A DNA stretch of 64,000 nt, taken from assembly GCF_017114915.1 (NCBI RefSeq), contig NZ_JAAUOE010000006.1, positions 124,001 to 188,000 on the forward strand. Direction: 5' to 3'. The notes beneath the pieces were generated by a model, which worked only from the letters and a program-made list of their open reading frames with translations, ran no database searches and was not told the DNA's origin. The stretch comes from Pseudomonas frederiksbergensis (lineage in GTDB: Bacteria; Pseudomonadota; Gammaproteobacteria; Pseudomonadales; Pseudomonadaceae). Made by a program: the position numbers and the translations under genes. Positions within the stretch are counted from its first letter, which is position 1, and every line of letters begins with the position of its first letter. This document shows, in pieces, positions 17,622 to 26,102 of the stretch.

Positions 17622-18290
17622 ATGCTCCACGTCCAGGGTGTCTTCAAAAGCTACGCCACCCCCCAAGGCCTATTGCCCGTGCTGCAAGGCGTCGACCTCA
17701 CCCTGAAACCCGGTGGCAGCCTGGCGCTGATGGGCGAGTCAGGCAGTGGCAAAAGCACCTTGCTGCACCTGATCGCCGGCCTGGACAAGGTCGATCGCGG
17801 CAGCATCCGCAGCGGCGAGCATCGGCTGGAGCACATGACCGAACGCCAGTTGGCGAACTGGCGGCGGACCGAAATCGGGCTGGTGTTTCAGCAGTTCAAC
17901 CTGATCGGCAGTTTGCGGGTCGAGGACAATCTGGCGTTTCAGGCGCGCCTGGCCGGGCGCCACGATCCCCGTTGGCAGGCGCATCTGGTGCAACGTCTCG
18001 GGTTGGGGGAATTACTGCGGCGCTATCCAGAGCAACTGTCCGGCGGGCAACAGCAACGCGTTGCGCTGGGCCGGGCCCTGGCATCGCAGCCGAAATTGCT
18101 GCTGGCCGACGAGCCCACCGGCAGCCTCGATGAAGCCACCAGCGATGAAGTGTTGAAATTGTTGCTGGAGCTGCTCGACGACAGCCCGACGACCTTGTTG
18201 ATGGTCACCCACAGCCCACGGGTCGCCGCGCGACTGGCAAACAAAGTGGTGCTGCACGGTGGTCGTCTGGCTGGCGCGGACGAGCGCTGA
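17622..18290 (+). CDS. ABC transporter ATP-binding protein (LolD/MacB type, AttE-like)
   Basis: A 222-residue ABC ATPase. It has Walker A GESGSGKST near residue 42, a Q-loop VFQQFNL, the signature LSGGQQQR and Walker B LLLADEPTG, all typical of the LolD/MacB group that partners FtsX-type permeases. The ATG at 17622 is chosen because it matches the family start (MLHVQGVFKSY); a longer in-frame reading would extend into the REPIN. It ends one base before the GTG of the permease gene and so begins a three-gene operon with the permease and an AttH-like lipoprotein. Confidence 0.9.
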   Translation: MLHVQGVFKSYATPQGLLPVLQGVDLTLKPGGSLALMGESGSGKSTLLHLIAGLDKVDRGSIRSGEHRLEHMTERQLANWRRTEIGLVFQQFNLIGSLRVEDNLAFQARLAGRHDPRWQAHLVQRLGLGELLRRYPEQLSGGQQQRVALGRALASQPKLLLADEPTGSLDEATSDEVLKLLLELLDDSPTTLLMVTHSPRVAARLANKVVLHGGRLAGADER

Positions 18291-18291
18291 G

Positions 18292-20763
18292 GTGCGGGTT
18301 TTTCGCGAGACATTGCGGGCGCTGCTCAGCCATTGGCGGCAGCACCCGGTGCAGTTTTTCAGTGTGCTGACCGGGCTTTGGCTCGCCACCAGCCTGCTGA
18401 CCGGCGTGCAAGCGCTGAACAGCCAGGCGCGCGAAAGTTACGCCCGGGCCAGTCAGTTGATCGGCGGCGAACCCCAGGCCAGCCTCAGCGCGCTCGGCGG
18501 CGGGGTGTTTTCTCAGCAAGTGTTTGTCGACCTGCGTCGTGCAGGCTGGCCGGTATCGCCCGTGTTGCAAGGCCGGGTGACGCTCAAGGGGCATGAAGAC
18601 CAGCGCTTGCAGTTGATGGGCATCGAGCCGGTGTCCCTGCCCACCGGCTCCGCAGTGGCCGGGCGGGCGTTGCCGATCGAGCAAGTCGTCGAGTTTTTCA
18701 CCCCGCCGGGCAGCACCTGGATTGCTCCGCAGACCTTGCAGGCGTTGGGCCTGCACGAAGGTGAGACACCGGTGGCCTCAAGTGGTCTGACCTTGCCGCC
18801 ACTGCGTGCCCAGCCCGACATGGCGCCCGGCGTGTTGCTGGTGGACATCGGCTTCGCCCAGCAGATTCTGCAACTACCCGATCAACTGTCACGCCTGTTG
18901 CTGCCCAAGGATTTCACCGCGCCCCTGCCCGATGAGTTCAAGGGCCGACTGCAGTTCAAAAGCAGCGGCGAAGAAAACAATCTCGCGCGTCTGACCGAGA
19001 GCTTCCACCTGAACCTCGATGCCTTGGGCTTTCTGTCGTTCGTGGTCGGCCTGTTCATCGTTCACGCGGCGATCGGTCTGGCGCTGGAGCAACGCCGAGG
19101 CTTGCTCAGAACCTTGCGCGCCTGTGGCGTCAGTGCGCGCATGTTGATTAGTTGCCTCGTCGTCGAACTGGGTGGTCTGGCGCTGCTCGGTGGCCTCGCC
19201 GGTGTGGTCAGCGGCTACCTGCTGGCCGGTGTGCTGTTGCCGGACGTGGCCGCCAGTTTGCGCGGCTTGTACGGCGCCGAAGTGCCGGGGCAGTTGAGCC
19301 TCAGCCCACTGTGGTGGTTCAGCGGTATCGGCCTGAGCCTGTTCGGCGCGTTGCTGGCCGGCGCCAACAGTGTGCTGCGGGCGGCGCGTTTACCGTTACT
19401 GGCGCTGGCCGATCCGCAAGCCTGGCATCAGGCCCATGCGCGCTGGTTGCGGCGCCAGGGATGGGTCGCCGTGATGGCGGCGTTGATCGCGTTGTTGGCG
19501 TTGATGTTCGGCGACAGCTTGACCAGTGGTTTCGTGTTGATGGCCGCTTTGCTGATCGGCGCCGCACTGGCTTTGCCGGTGGTGTTGAATGGTGTACTCA
19601 ACCGGGTGCTTCGGCACAGTCGCTCGGTGCTCGGCCAATGGTTTGTCGCTGACTGCCGTCAGCAGTTGCCGGCCCTGAGCCTGGCCTTGATGGCGCTGTT
19701 GCTGGCGCTGGCGGCGAACATCGGCGCCGGCAGCATGACCGCCGGTTTTCGCCAGACCTTCAGCAACTGGCTCGAACAACGCCTGACCGCCGAGCTGTAC
19801 CTCAATCCACAAAATCCCGCCCAGGCCCGAGAGCTGCACACTTGGCTCAAGCAACAACCTCAAGTGACTGCGGTGCTGCCGAACTGGCAGGTGTCGATTC
19901 AGTTGCAAGGCTGGCCGGCGGATGTCTTTGGCGTGATCGATCACCCGACCTATCGCCAACACTGGCCGCTGCTGGAAGCTTTGGGCGACGACCCTTGGGA
20001 GCGACTGGCCAAGGACGACGCGCTGATGCTCAGCGAACAACTGGCCCGGCGGTTGAAAGTGCGCTTGGGTGATCACCTGACGATCCCCACACCCAATGGC
20101 CCATGGTCGCCACGGATCGTCGGGATCTACGCCGACTATGGCAATCCCAAGGGCCATCTGCTGGTCAACATCGATCACTTGCTGCGCGGCTGGCCGCAGC
20201 TGACGCCCACCCGTTTCAACCTGCGCATCGAGCCGGCATCGATCCCCGGATTTCTGACCGCGCTGCAAACCCGCTTCGCCCTGGACGACAGCCGCATCGT
20301 TGATCAGGCCCGGCTCAAGGGTTGGTCCACGCAAGTGTTCGAGCGCACCTTCGCCGCCACCGCCGCGCTCAACAGCCTGACCCTGTGCGTCGCGGGCGTG
20401 GCGCTGTTCATCAGCCTGCTGACCCAGAGCCAAAGCCGCCTCGGACAACTCGCGCCGCTGTGGGCGCTGGGCGTGACCCGGCGGCAATTGATGCTGCTCA
20501 ACCTCGGGCAAACCTGGTTGTTGGCAGTGCTGACGCTGGTGCTGGCGTTGCCGTTGGGCATCGCATTGGCCTGGTGCCTGGACACGGTGATCAACGTTCA
20601 GGCGTTCGGCTGGCGCTTGCCGTTACGGGTGTTTCCGTTGCAACTGATGCAGTTGATGGGCCTGGCCTTGCTCGCCACATTGCTCGCGTCGGCGTGGCCG
20701 CTGTACTCGCTGTACCGCACGCAACCGGCGGATCTGCTGAGGACGTTCGCTCATGAAGATTAA
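18292..20763 (+). CDS. FtsX-family ABC permease with two FtsX domains (AttF/AttG-like)
   Basis: An 823-residue membrane protein. A first helix near residue 20 is followed by a periplasmic MacB-like region. An FtsX block at about residues 255-375 (LGFLSFVVGLFIVHAAIGLALEQ begins it) is followed by more helices at 400-500, a second periplasmic domain, and a C-terminal FtsX block at about 690-820. Such duplicated permeases, with a LolD-like ATPase, move lipoproteins or small molecules rather than nutrients. The GTG at 18292 follows the ATPase stop by one base. The downstream lipoprotein gene overlaps its end by 11 bases. Confidence 0.88.
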   Translation: MRVFRETLRALLSHWRQHPVQFFSVLTGLWLATSLLTGVQALNSQARESYARASQLIGGEPQASLSALGGGVFSQQVFVDLRRAGWPVSPVLQGRVTLKGHEDQRLQLMGIEPVSLPTGSAVAGRALPIEQVVEFFTPPGSTWIAPQTLQALGLHEGETPVASSGLTLPPLRAQPDMAPGVLLVDIGFAQQILQLPDQLSRLLLPKDFTAPLPDEFKGRLQFKSSGEENNLARLTESFHLNLDALGFLSFVVGLFIVHAAIGLALEQRRGLLRTLRACGVSARMLISCLVVELGGLALLGGLAGVVSGYLLAGVLLPDVAASLRGLYGAEVPGQLSLSPLWWFSGIGLSLFGALLAGANSVLRAARLPLLALADPQAWHQAHARWLRRQGWVAVMAALIALLALMFGDSLTSGFVLMAALLIGAALALPVVLNGVLNRVLRHSRSVLGQWFVADCRQQLPALSLALMALLLALAANIGAGSMTAGFRQTFSNWLEQRLTAELYLNPQNPAQARELHTWLKQQPQVTAVLPNWQVSIQLQGWPADVFGVIDHPTYRQHWPLLEALGDDPWERLAKDDALMLSEQLARRLKVRLGDHLTIPTPNGPWSPRIVGIYADYGNPKGHLLVNIDHLLRGWPQLTPTRFNLRIEPASIPGFLTALQTRFALDDSRIVDQARLKGWSTQVFERTFAATAALNSLTLCVAGVALFISLLTQSQSRLGQLAPLWALGVTRRQLMLLNLGQTWLLAVLTLVLALPLGIALAWCLDTVINVQAFGWRLPLRVFPLQLMQLMGLALLATLLASAWPLYSLYRTQPADLLRTFAHED

Positions 20764-21823
20764 GCTCGGCGTGTTGCTACTGGCGTTGCTCAGCGGATGC
20801 GACAACACGCCTGCGCCGGAAAAAGGCTTCGCCGGCCTTGGCCATCAGGCCGCCGCATTTACGCCTGTTGTCCCCGGGCGAGTCTTCGATTTTCCGGCCG
20901 ACCACGGCCCTCACGATGGCTTTCGCATCGAATGGTGGTACGTCACCGCCAACCTCAAGGACGAACAAGGCCAAGAGTTCGGCGCGCAATGGACGCTGTT
21001 TCGCAGTGCCTTGAAAGCGACGCGCGAGCAGCCCGGCTGGGGCAATCAGACTATCTGGCTGGGCCACGCCGCCGTGACTTCTGCCACGGTGCACCATGCC
21101 GCCGAACGCTATGCACGCGGTGGCGTCGGCCAGGCCGGAGTGAGCCTGGCGCCGTTCAAGGCATGGATCGACGATTGGCGTTTCAGCAGTCAGTCCACCG
21201 ACGAAAACCCGTTGGCGAACCTGCAACTCAGCGCCCGCGACAAGGCGTTCAGCTACCAGCTTCGACTGACTTCAACCCGACCACTGGTGCTTCAGGGAGA
21301 CAAAGGCTTCAGCCAGAAATCCGAACAAGGCCAGGCGTCGTACTACTACAGCCAGCCGTTTTTCCAGGCCAGCGGCAGCCTGGAAATCGACGGCAAAACC
21401 TACACCGTCAACGGCCCGGCCTGGCTCGACCGCGAGTGGAGCAGCCAGCCGCTGACCGCCAACCAGACCGGTTGGGACTGGTTCTCCCTGCACCTGGACA
21501 GTGGTGAACAGGTGATGCTCTACCGCATGCGACAAAAGGACGGTGCGCCGTACCTCACCGGCACCTGGATCGACGCTCAAGGGCAGACGCAGTTGCTGCA
21601 CGCCGTCGACATCAGCCTCACCCCCCAAAACACCGCCAAGGTCGCCGGGCGTTCGATGCCTGTGCGCTGGTCGATCAAAATCCCCGCCAAACACCTCGAC
21701 ATCACTCTTGGTGCCCTCAACCCCCAAGCCTGGATGGACTTGCGCATTCCCTATTGGGAAGGACCGGTACGGCTGAGCGGCAGTCATGGCGGGCAGGGGT
21801 ATCTGGAGATGACCGGGTATTGA
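20753..21823 (+). CDS. AttH-like lipocalin/CrtC-family lipoprotein
   Basis: A 356-residue protein with a lipoprotein signal ending LLALLSGC (likely lipidation at the Cys). The mature part has the CrtC/AttH lipocalin-like signature: DGFRIEWWYVTANL near residue 57, and later WLDREWSSQPL and WDWFSLHLDSGEQVMLYRMR. These proteins are often called predicted secreted hydrolases, but the name AttH comes from an Agrobacterium attachment locus where the same ABC ATPase, permease and lipocalin occur together. The overlap with the permease and the shared set support one exporter system. Substrate unknown. Confidence 0.85.
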   Translation: MKIKLGVLLLALLSGCDNTPAPEKGFAGLGHQAAAFTPVVPGRVFDFPADHGPHDGFRIEWWYVTANLKDEQGQEFGAQWTLFRSALKATREQPGWGNQTIWLGHAAVTSATVHHAAERYARGGVGQAGVSLAPFKAWIDDWRFSSQSTDENPLANLQLSARDKAFSYQLRLTSTRPLVLQGDKGFSQKSEQGQASYYYSQPFFQASGSLEIDGKTYTVNGPAWLDREWSSQPLTANQTGWDWFSLHLDSGEQVMLYRMRQKDGAPYLTGTWIDAQGQTQLLHAVDISLTPQNTAKVAGRSMPVRWSIKIPAKHLDITLGALNPQAWMDLRIPYWEGPVRLSGSHGGQGYLEMTGY

Positions 21824-21935
21824 CCCCGGAAACCGCGGACAGGCCCGGATAAACGTCTATGCTCATCGGCACAGACGGCGCCGAACCTGAATTTGTTGCC
21901 GTCTGCTGCCATCCACCACAGGGAACGTACCGCTT

Positions 21936-22519
21936 ATGAACCCCATGCACTGACCCAAGCCATCACCCTCGCCACCCTCTTGTCCACCGCCAGCCTCAGC
22001 GCCATTGCCGCCGACATCCCGCTGTCCGCCGTCGTGGAAGCCGATCAGCTCGTCACCAAAGTGCTGGCGGTCGATGCCGCCAAACACCAGGTCGTCCTTG
22101 AAGGCGCCGAAGGCCGTCAGGTTCATGTACAACTCAGCGACAAGGCGAAAAACCTCGGCAACCTGAAAGTTGGCGATCAGGTCAACGTTCAGGTCGTCCG
22201 TTCTGTCGCGGCCTACCTCGACACCGATATCGACAAAGGCCTGCCAGGTTCCGTCGAACGCACCGGCGAAATCCGCGCCACCAAAGACAACCCCAACCCT
22301 GGCGGCGAAGCCTTCCGTCAGGTACAGGTCCAACTGAAAATCACCCACATCGACCTGAAGAAAAACCAGCTGACCTTCGAAAACCCGGCCGGCCAATCCA
22401 AAACCATCAACGTCGAAAAGCCTGAAGTCCAGGCGAAATTGAAAGATCTGAAAGTAGGGCAGAGTGTTGTGGTGACCTATACTGACGTGCTGACAGTGAC
22501 CACCCAACACCCAAGCTGA
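21936..22519 (+). CDS. Small periplasmic protein with apparent 5' frameshift
   Basis: About 195 residues of likely periplasmic protein. The ATG at 21936 has AGGGAA upstream but runs into TGA after five codons (MNPMH). The main frame starts one base off, at the CCCC run (21941-21944). One extra C would give MNPHALTQAITLATLLSTASLSAIA, a textbook signal peptide with cleavage at AIA, continuing into the conserved body (DIPLSAVVEADQLVTKV). So either a base was lost here or the record has an error. The intact frame could otherwise start only at TTG codons near 21893. The body has regular beta-strand character and no recognised catalytic motif. Confidence 0.65.
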
Positions 22520-22708
22520 TCATTACTTGTACGTATTGATTGTTCTTGTGCAGATAGTTTTGTAAGAACAATCATTTTTAATGGTCGAACCGGTGTGTGT
22601 AAGGGGGGTGTAAGCGTTATGTATGCAAAGCCTTACAAAATATTATGTGTATAAAATTTCATGATTATACGTGACGACATATCTGCCAAATTCTATTAAA
22701 ATCCTTCC

Positions 22709-22845
22709 CGTTCGCCCGGTGTCAGGGCTCTTTACCGGTGCATGGATTGCCAGGCCATTACACTGGGCGAACACCTTCTTTGGGAGGTGCTGTTTAAAAG
22801 TTTCGGATATAAGAATGGGCGACCTTGGAGTCGCCCATTTTTATT
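22709..22845 (+). ncRNA. Candidate structured small RNA ending in a terminator
   Basis: Three successive hairpins can be drawn on the plus strand. The first is GTTCGCCC (22709-22716) paired with GGGCGAAC (22766-22773). A 7-bp hairpin, CACCTTC/GGAGGTG, follows at about 22773-22790. Last is a strong terminator stem (22815-22838) followed by TTTTATT. There is no open frame across it. It may be an independent small RNA or a long 3' untranslated region of the preceding gene. I could not match it to a known Pseudomonas sRNA, and no clear promoter is assigned. Confidence 0.4.
22815..22845 (+). terminator. Rho-independent terminator
   Basis: A 9-bp perfect stem, ATGGGCGAC (22815-22823) with GTCGCCCAT (22830-22838), six-base loop, followed by TTTTATT. 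The T-tract favours plus-strand transcription, although the stem could also help end the minus-strand operon that stops at 22853. Confidence 0.8.
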
Positions 22846-22852
22846 GGCTGAA

Positions 22853-23119
22853 TTAAAGCTGCGCCCGCAACCGCCGCCCGACCACATCCAGCAAATCGCA
22901 GCCGTCCCGCAATGAGATTGCCAACACCTGCGCCAACTCCTGCAACAGCACAGCGTCACTGCCAGGCGACTCACCCAAAGACAGCGCTTCCAACAGCTGA
23001 GTGACACAGCGAATGCGATACGCCGCCGTGTCGTGCAACACATCGACAGGTGCTTCGGTGTCGATCAGCAGGGAAGGTACCGTGCAGTCGATACCGGTAA
23101 TCGGCATGTATCGAGTCAT
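22853..23119 (-). CDS. Small conserved Pseudomonas protein, function unknown
   Basis: An 88-residue, mostly helical soluble protein (MTRYMPITGIDCTVPSLL...). It overlaps the upstream DUF6124-like gene by ATGA, so the two are probably co-translated. I recognise it only as a small protein commonly paired with DUF6124-type genes in Pseudomonas; that recollection is not checked. There is no signal peptide or membrane segment. Confidence 0.7.
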   Translation of the reverse strand: MTRYMPITGIDCTVPSLLIDTEAPVDVLHDTAAYRIRCVTQLLEALSLGESPGSDAVLLQELAQVLAISLRDGCDLLDVVGRRLRAQL

Positions 23120-23460
23120 GATTGAACCTCCTCATCGGACGCCCCACCGGGTGGGTCGAGGTTGTCCAGCGCCTGATTCACCAACAACTCGCCCAGCCCA
23201 GCCAATTGCTGAATCGATAGCGCCAGACTGCGGTGCGAACCTTCGAGTTCGCAGGCCAGGTCGGTGGTCAGTACGTTGAGCGAAGCGAGGGTTTCGCAGG
23301 CGTGGCTTAACAGGGTTTCAGTGTGGATGTTGGGGAGAAGGGTAAAAACGTGGCTGATGGGGTCGGGATTTTTGGGGTTGCGGAGGCGGGCGCTGACGGC
23401 GCGTTGGGTTGCTTGGCTGAGTTCAATGGGATCGAGAGACTCGGGTGGAAACTTTTTCAT
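23116..23460 (-). CDS. DUF6124-like small protein
   Basis: A 114-residue protein whose central part (HVFTLLPNIHTETLLSHACE followed by LASLNVLTTDLACELEGSHR) resembles the Pseudomonas DUF6124 family. The ATG at 23460 is used because CAGGAG lies 7 to 8 bases upstream. Function unknown. It forms a two-gene unit with the 88-residue protein downstream through an ATGA overlap. It is separated from the immunity array by about 220 bases, and base composition returns to the GC-rich norm here. Confidence 0.7.
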   Translation of the reverse strand: MKKFPPESLDPIELSQATQRAVSARLRNPKNPDPISHVFTLLPNIHTETLLSHACETLASLNVLTTDLACELEGSHRSLALSIQQLAGLGELLVNQALDNLDPPGGASDEEVQS

Positions 23461-23678
23461 CGTGAAGCTCCTGAAATCAACGGAGCCGCAAAGCGGCATT
23501 TACATGCCTTGATCGTGTTCGGTCTGTCAAAACCGGTCGCTGAGGTTGCAGCGGCTGGGGGAGGTTATCTGGGGAGGAGTGGGTGTACAGGTTCATGGAT
23601 GGCGATGGGGGTTGTGGGAAATGTCCTGTGCTCTTGTCAGGCGTCCCGAAGGGCTGAAAAATTGAGTCAGATTTGGTT

Positions 23679-24083
23679 TTAAGTGAACTCGTTTTTTTTA
23701 TCGTTCATATAAACTGAGGGGCCACAAAGTAGCAGAGATTTCGTTGTGAATTCAATTGTCGAGTTGTTGTTCGAAGCATGAATCGTGAAGAGATTATCGC
23801 TTTGAGTGATTCTTATACTAAGTTTTTCTTTTGTAGGTATATTTTTGATCGTCAGGCTGCTGATTTCGCTGCAGTTTAAACCGATGCGGCATGTGTTGAG
23901 TTCAGTCTTTTTCCATTTTTCGGGAGGGGCGTCAGGGAGTTCTTCGATATCAAACTCAAGTATTATCGTTGGTCTGTTGTTTTCGATGTTTACTGTGAAA
24001 AATTCAACGAAGCCAATCGCTACGGAAGTCTTGAAAACTTGGTTGAAAAAAATGCTGCCATCGATATCGTTCCAGAATTTCAT
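23679..24083 (-). CDS. Imm50-like immunity protein
   Basis: A 134-residue protein (MKFWNDIDGSIFFNQVF...) with the pattern of the Imm50 immunity family: an N-terminal WNDIDGS segment, then VEFFTVNIENNRPTIILEFDIE and CRIGLNCSEISSLTI. It is AT-rich compared with the flanking chromosome. It is the last member of the minus-strand array behind the RHS toxin. No matching toxin tip lies next to it, so it is probably an orphan immunity gene protecting against toxins of related strains. Confidence 0.75.
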   Translation of the reverse strand: MKFWNDIDGSIFFNQVFKTSVAIGFVEFFTVNIENNRPTIILEFDIEELPDAPPEKWKKTELNTCRIGLNCSEISSLTIKNIPTKEKLSIRITQSDNLFTIHASNNNSTIEFTTKSLLLCGPSVYMNDKKNEFT

Positions 24084-24158
24084 TTTTGTTCCAAGCTGGG
24101 ACGGCTCTATTTATGCGGATAAAAAATGAGCCTGAGAGTCATCTGGTCGATTCGACTT

Positions 24159-24554
24159 TCAGTCTAGCGGATAGTCACCTGTCCAAGGTGGAGTGAATAG
24201 CTCAGGATCGATGTTGTTCTCTTGAAGGTGGTTACTTATCTCTTCTTCCGTTTCTAGCGTTTGACACTTAGCAATGGTAGTGTCACTGCTTCCAATGCTA
24301 TCCCTTGTTTCAATTATGAGCTTTGGTATTGTGAAGTCTACTACTACATATTTTGAGTTTTTTGAATCTTCCAGAAATTTATAATAGAACTCTCCTGGAT
24401 ATCTGTTTTTAAAGTTCAGATAGTACACCGCGTATATAGCAATCCATCTGCGTAAGGTGTCGTCGTTTGTAGGGAGTTCTTGCGCGATTTCTGTATACGA
24501 TTTCGCTTCCAGATCCCACCAGACTTTTCTTGGGATTATTCTTGGATGGCTCAT
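24159..24554 (-). CDS. Putative immunity protein, paralogue B of a duplicated unknown family
   Basis: A 131-residue acidic soluble protein (RIIPRKVWWDLEAKSY...) that is clearly related along its whole length to the protein at 25316-25726; both end in LFTPPWT..YPLD and share SLRRW/TLRRW, KNSKYV and QTLETEE blocks. The ATG has GAAGGT upstream. I do not recognise the family. Its position among immunity genes, small size, acidity and low GC suggest immunity, which is inference. Confidence 0.65.
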   Translation of the reverse strand: MSHPRIIPRKVWWDLEAKSYTEIAQELPTNDDTLRRWIAIYAVYYLNFKNRYPGEFYYKFLEDSKNSKYVVVDFTIPKLIIETRDSIGSSDTTIAKCQTLETEEEISNHLQENNIDPELFTPPWTGDYPLD

Positions 24555-24636
24555 TTTTGACCTTCAAATGGATTTGGCATTAAATTCAGCCAAATAGGTG
24601 TCCCCTTTCCTTGTTTTTATTTGTTTTATTTGTTTT

Positions 24637-25140
24637 TTATTGGCTGAATCGATTTTGTTGTTCGAAAAAATCTTTATAAACTGATAAGGCAGTTTTCCAG
24701 TTTTCAAATAGTCGCTCTTCGGATCCTTCGACTCCTTCGGGGGGAGGCATATACCTAACTAAAGGGGCGATTTCTTCTGGATAATCGAAGTCTGCGTATA
24801 TCTCTTCTACTATTTCAAACGGGTCTTCATAGTTTTCTTGGTGCTCAAATAGGAATGAGAGCAATAAAAAAATCCAAGGTTTGGCGGTGTCTGTTTCTGC
24901 TGAAAGGTCCTTGTCTGCCAGCGATTGGAGTAAGTTGGTTGCCAAATAATCTTCTTGAGGTAGCAATGAGGCAAGCTCAATGGCTTCTTGTAGGGACATT
25001 TCTGTTAAGGCTTCACAAGCATATTCCGATACTCCTTTTTCATCAATAAGGCCGTGCTTGAATCCATAGAGAAGCTCTTTCCAGTTTAGCCATGGAGTTT
25101 TTTTGTATATCTGATGGCCGTCGAGCAATAGCTTTTTCAT
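24637..25140 (-). CDS. DUF2247-like immunity protein
   Basis: A 167-residue acidic protein. Its start (LLDGHQIYKKTPWLNWKELL) and the later pattern (GLIDEKGVSEYACEAL, EYA/EIASLLP-type helices) resemble the DUF2247 family, proposed as an immunity family for polymorphic toxins. It is rich in Glu and Asp, typical of inhibitors of nucleic-acid-targeting toxins. Low GC and position in the array support the same role. Its cognate toxin is not in the window, unless the fragment just upstream (25152-25304) is its remnant. Confidence 0.7.
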   Translation of the reverse strand: MKKLLLDGHQIYKKTPWLNWKELLYGFKHGLIDEKGVSEYACEALTEMSLQEAIELASLLPQEDYLATNLLQSLADKDLSAETDTAKPWIFLLLSFLFEHQENYEDPFEIVEEIYADFDYPEEIAPLVRYMPPPEGVEGSEERLFENWKTALSVYKDFFEQQNRFSQ

Positions 25141-25151
25141 TTTCTTACTGC

Positions 25152-25304
25152 TTAGGTTAAAAGAGTCAAGAGAGATTTGTTCACCTTTTCAAGTATTGGA
25201 TTTATTTGGGGGTTCAATTTTTCAGTTTGTTTTTTGTATCTGTGGATTCCCATTTTGTTTTCGAGCTGATATCCAGAATCCAGTCTCCCTTTTTTAGCTT
25301 TCAT
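25152..25304 (-). pseudogene. Possible remnant of a displaced RHS toxin tail
   Basis: A 50-codon open frame (MKAKKGRLDSGYQLENK..., ending NKSLLTLLT) squeezed between two immunity genes. It is Lys-rich and basic, unlike the acidic immunity proteins around it, and has no convincing ribosome binding site. In RHS loci, recombination that swaps the toxin tip often leaves the 3' end of the old toxin with its immunity gene. This fits that pattern and would pair with the DUF2247-like gene downstream. It may also be chance. Confidence 0.35.
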
Positions 25305-25315
25305 TTTTGGGTTGT

Positions 25316-25726
25316 TTAATCTAATGGATACTCGCACGTCCAAGGCGGAGTAAATAGATCTGGATTAATGCCGTTTTCTTGAAGGAAATTATTGATGTCT
25401 TCTTCGGTTTCCAGTGTTTGATGTTTAGTAATTGTGATGTCGCTATCGTCAACGCTATCTCTTGTTTCAAGTACATGTCGTGAGATGTTGAATTCGATGG
25501 CGACATATTTTGAGTTTTTTGCATTCTCCAAAAAATCATAAAACAAACGTGTGGCTCGTCGATTGACAAAATCGATTTGATAAGCTGCGTATATGGCAAT
25601 CCATCTGCGCAGAGAGTCGTCATTTTCTGGAAGCTCTTGTGCAATTTCAAGATATGATTTGCTTTCAAGTCCATGCCAGACTTTTCTTGGGATCATTTTT
25701 TCAAAAGGGGACGGATTTATTTTCAT
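25316..25726 (-). CDS. Putative immunity protein, paralogue A of a duplicated unknown family
   Basis: About 136 residues (MKINPSPFEKMIPRKVWHGLESK...), strongly similar end to end with the protein at 24159-24554, roughly two thirds identical by eye. No clear ribosome binding site decides the start: ATG 25726 is chosen, but ATG 25696 (MIPRKVW) matches the paralogue's core better. It lies directly after the barstar gene. Family not recognised; an immunity role is inferred from context, acidity and low GC. Confidence 0.65.
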   Translation of the reverse strand: MKINPSPFEKMIPRKVWHGLESKSYLEIAQELPENDDSLRRWIAIYAAYQIDFVNRRATRLFYDFLENAKNSKYVAIEFNISRHVLETRDSVDDSDITITKHQTLETEEDINNFLQENGINPDLFTPPWTCEYPLD

Positions 25727-25793
25727 GAGTGCTTGGGAAAAGATGACTAGAAAATAAATCTTCCCCCCTTGCCGCATGCGATAGCTGAATAAT

Positions 25794-26102
25794 TTACTCT
25801 AATATGTATGTAAACTTTTCATCCCAGCCAAAACTCTCATCTTGAGCCTTTACTCGATCAAGGATGTTCACGATCTTTACGAAAGTGTCACCCATGCTAT
25901 TTTTTGAATTGTTAGAGTTTTTCCAGATTAGCTCTATAGGGCGTTCTATATTTGTACTAAGTAAATCCCATAAAGCGTTGAGGTTATTTCCATAGAATTC
26001 ACTAACTTTTAATGCTGATGCGAGTTGTTTGTGAAATTCAATTTCTGATCTGATAGTGGAGCCATCGAGTTCGATTATCATAGTTTTACTCTTTACTTCC
26101 AT
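25794..26102 (-). CDS. Barstar-family immunity protein
   Basis: A 102-residue barstar-like inhibitor. The family pattern is clear: ELDGSTIRSEIEFHKQLASAL then YGNNLNALWDLLST, as in barstar's YGxNLDALWDxL. Barstar inhibits barnase by covering its active site, and the RHS gene just upstream ends in a barnase-like domain, so this is the cognate antidote. The ATG at 26102 overlaps the RHS stop. An internal ATG at 26081 (MIIELDG), with GAG 8 bases upstream, gives a length closer to barstar and may be the true start. Confidence 0.9.
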   Translation of the reverse strand: MEVKSKTMIIELDGSTIRSEIEFHKQLASALKVSEFYGNNLNALWDLLSTNIERPIELIWKNSNNSKNSMGDTFVKIVNILDRVKAQDESFGWDEKFTYILE

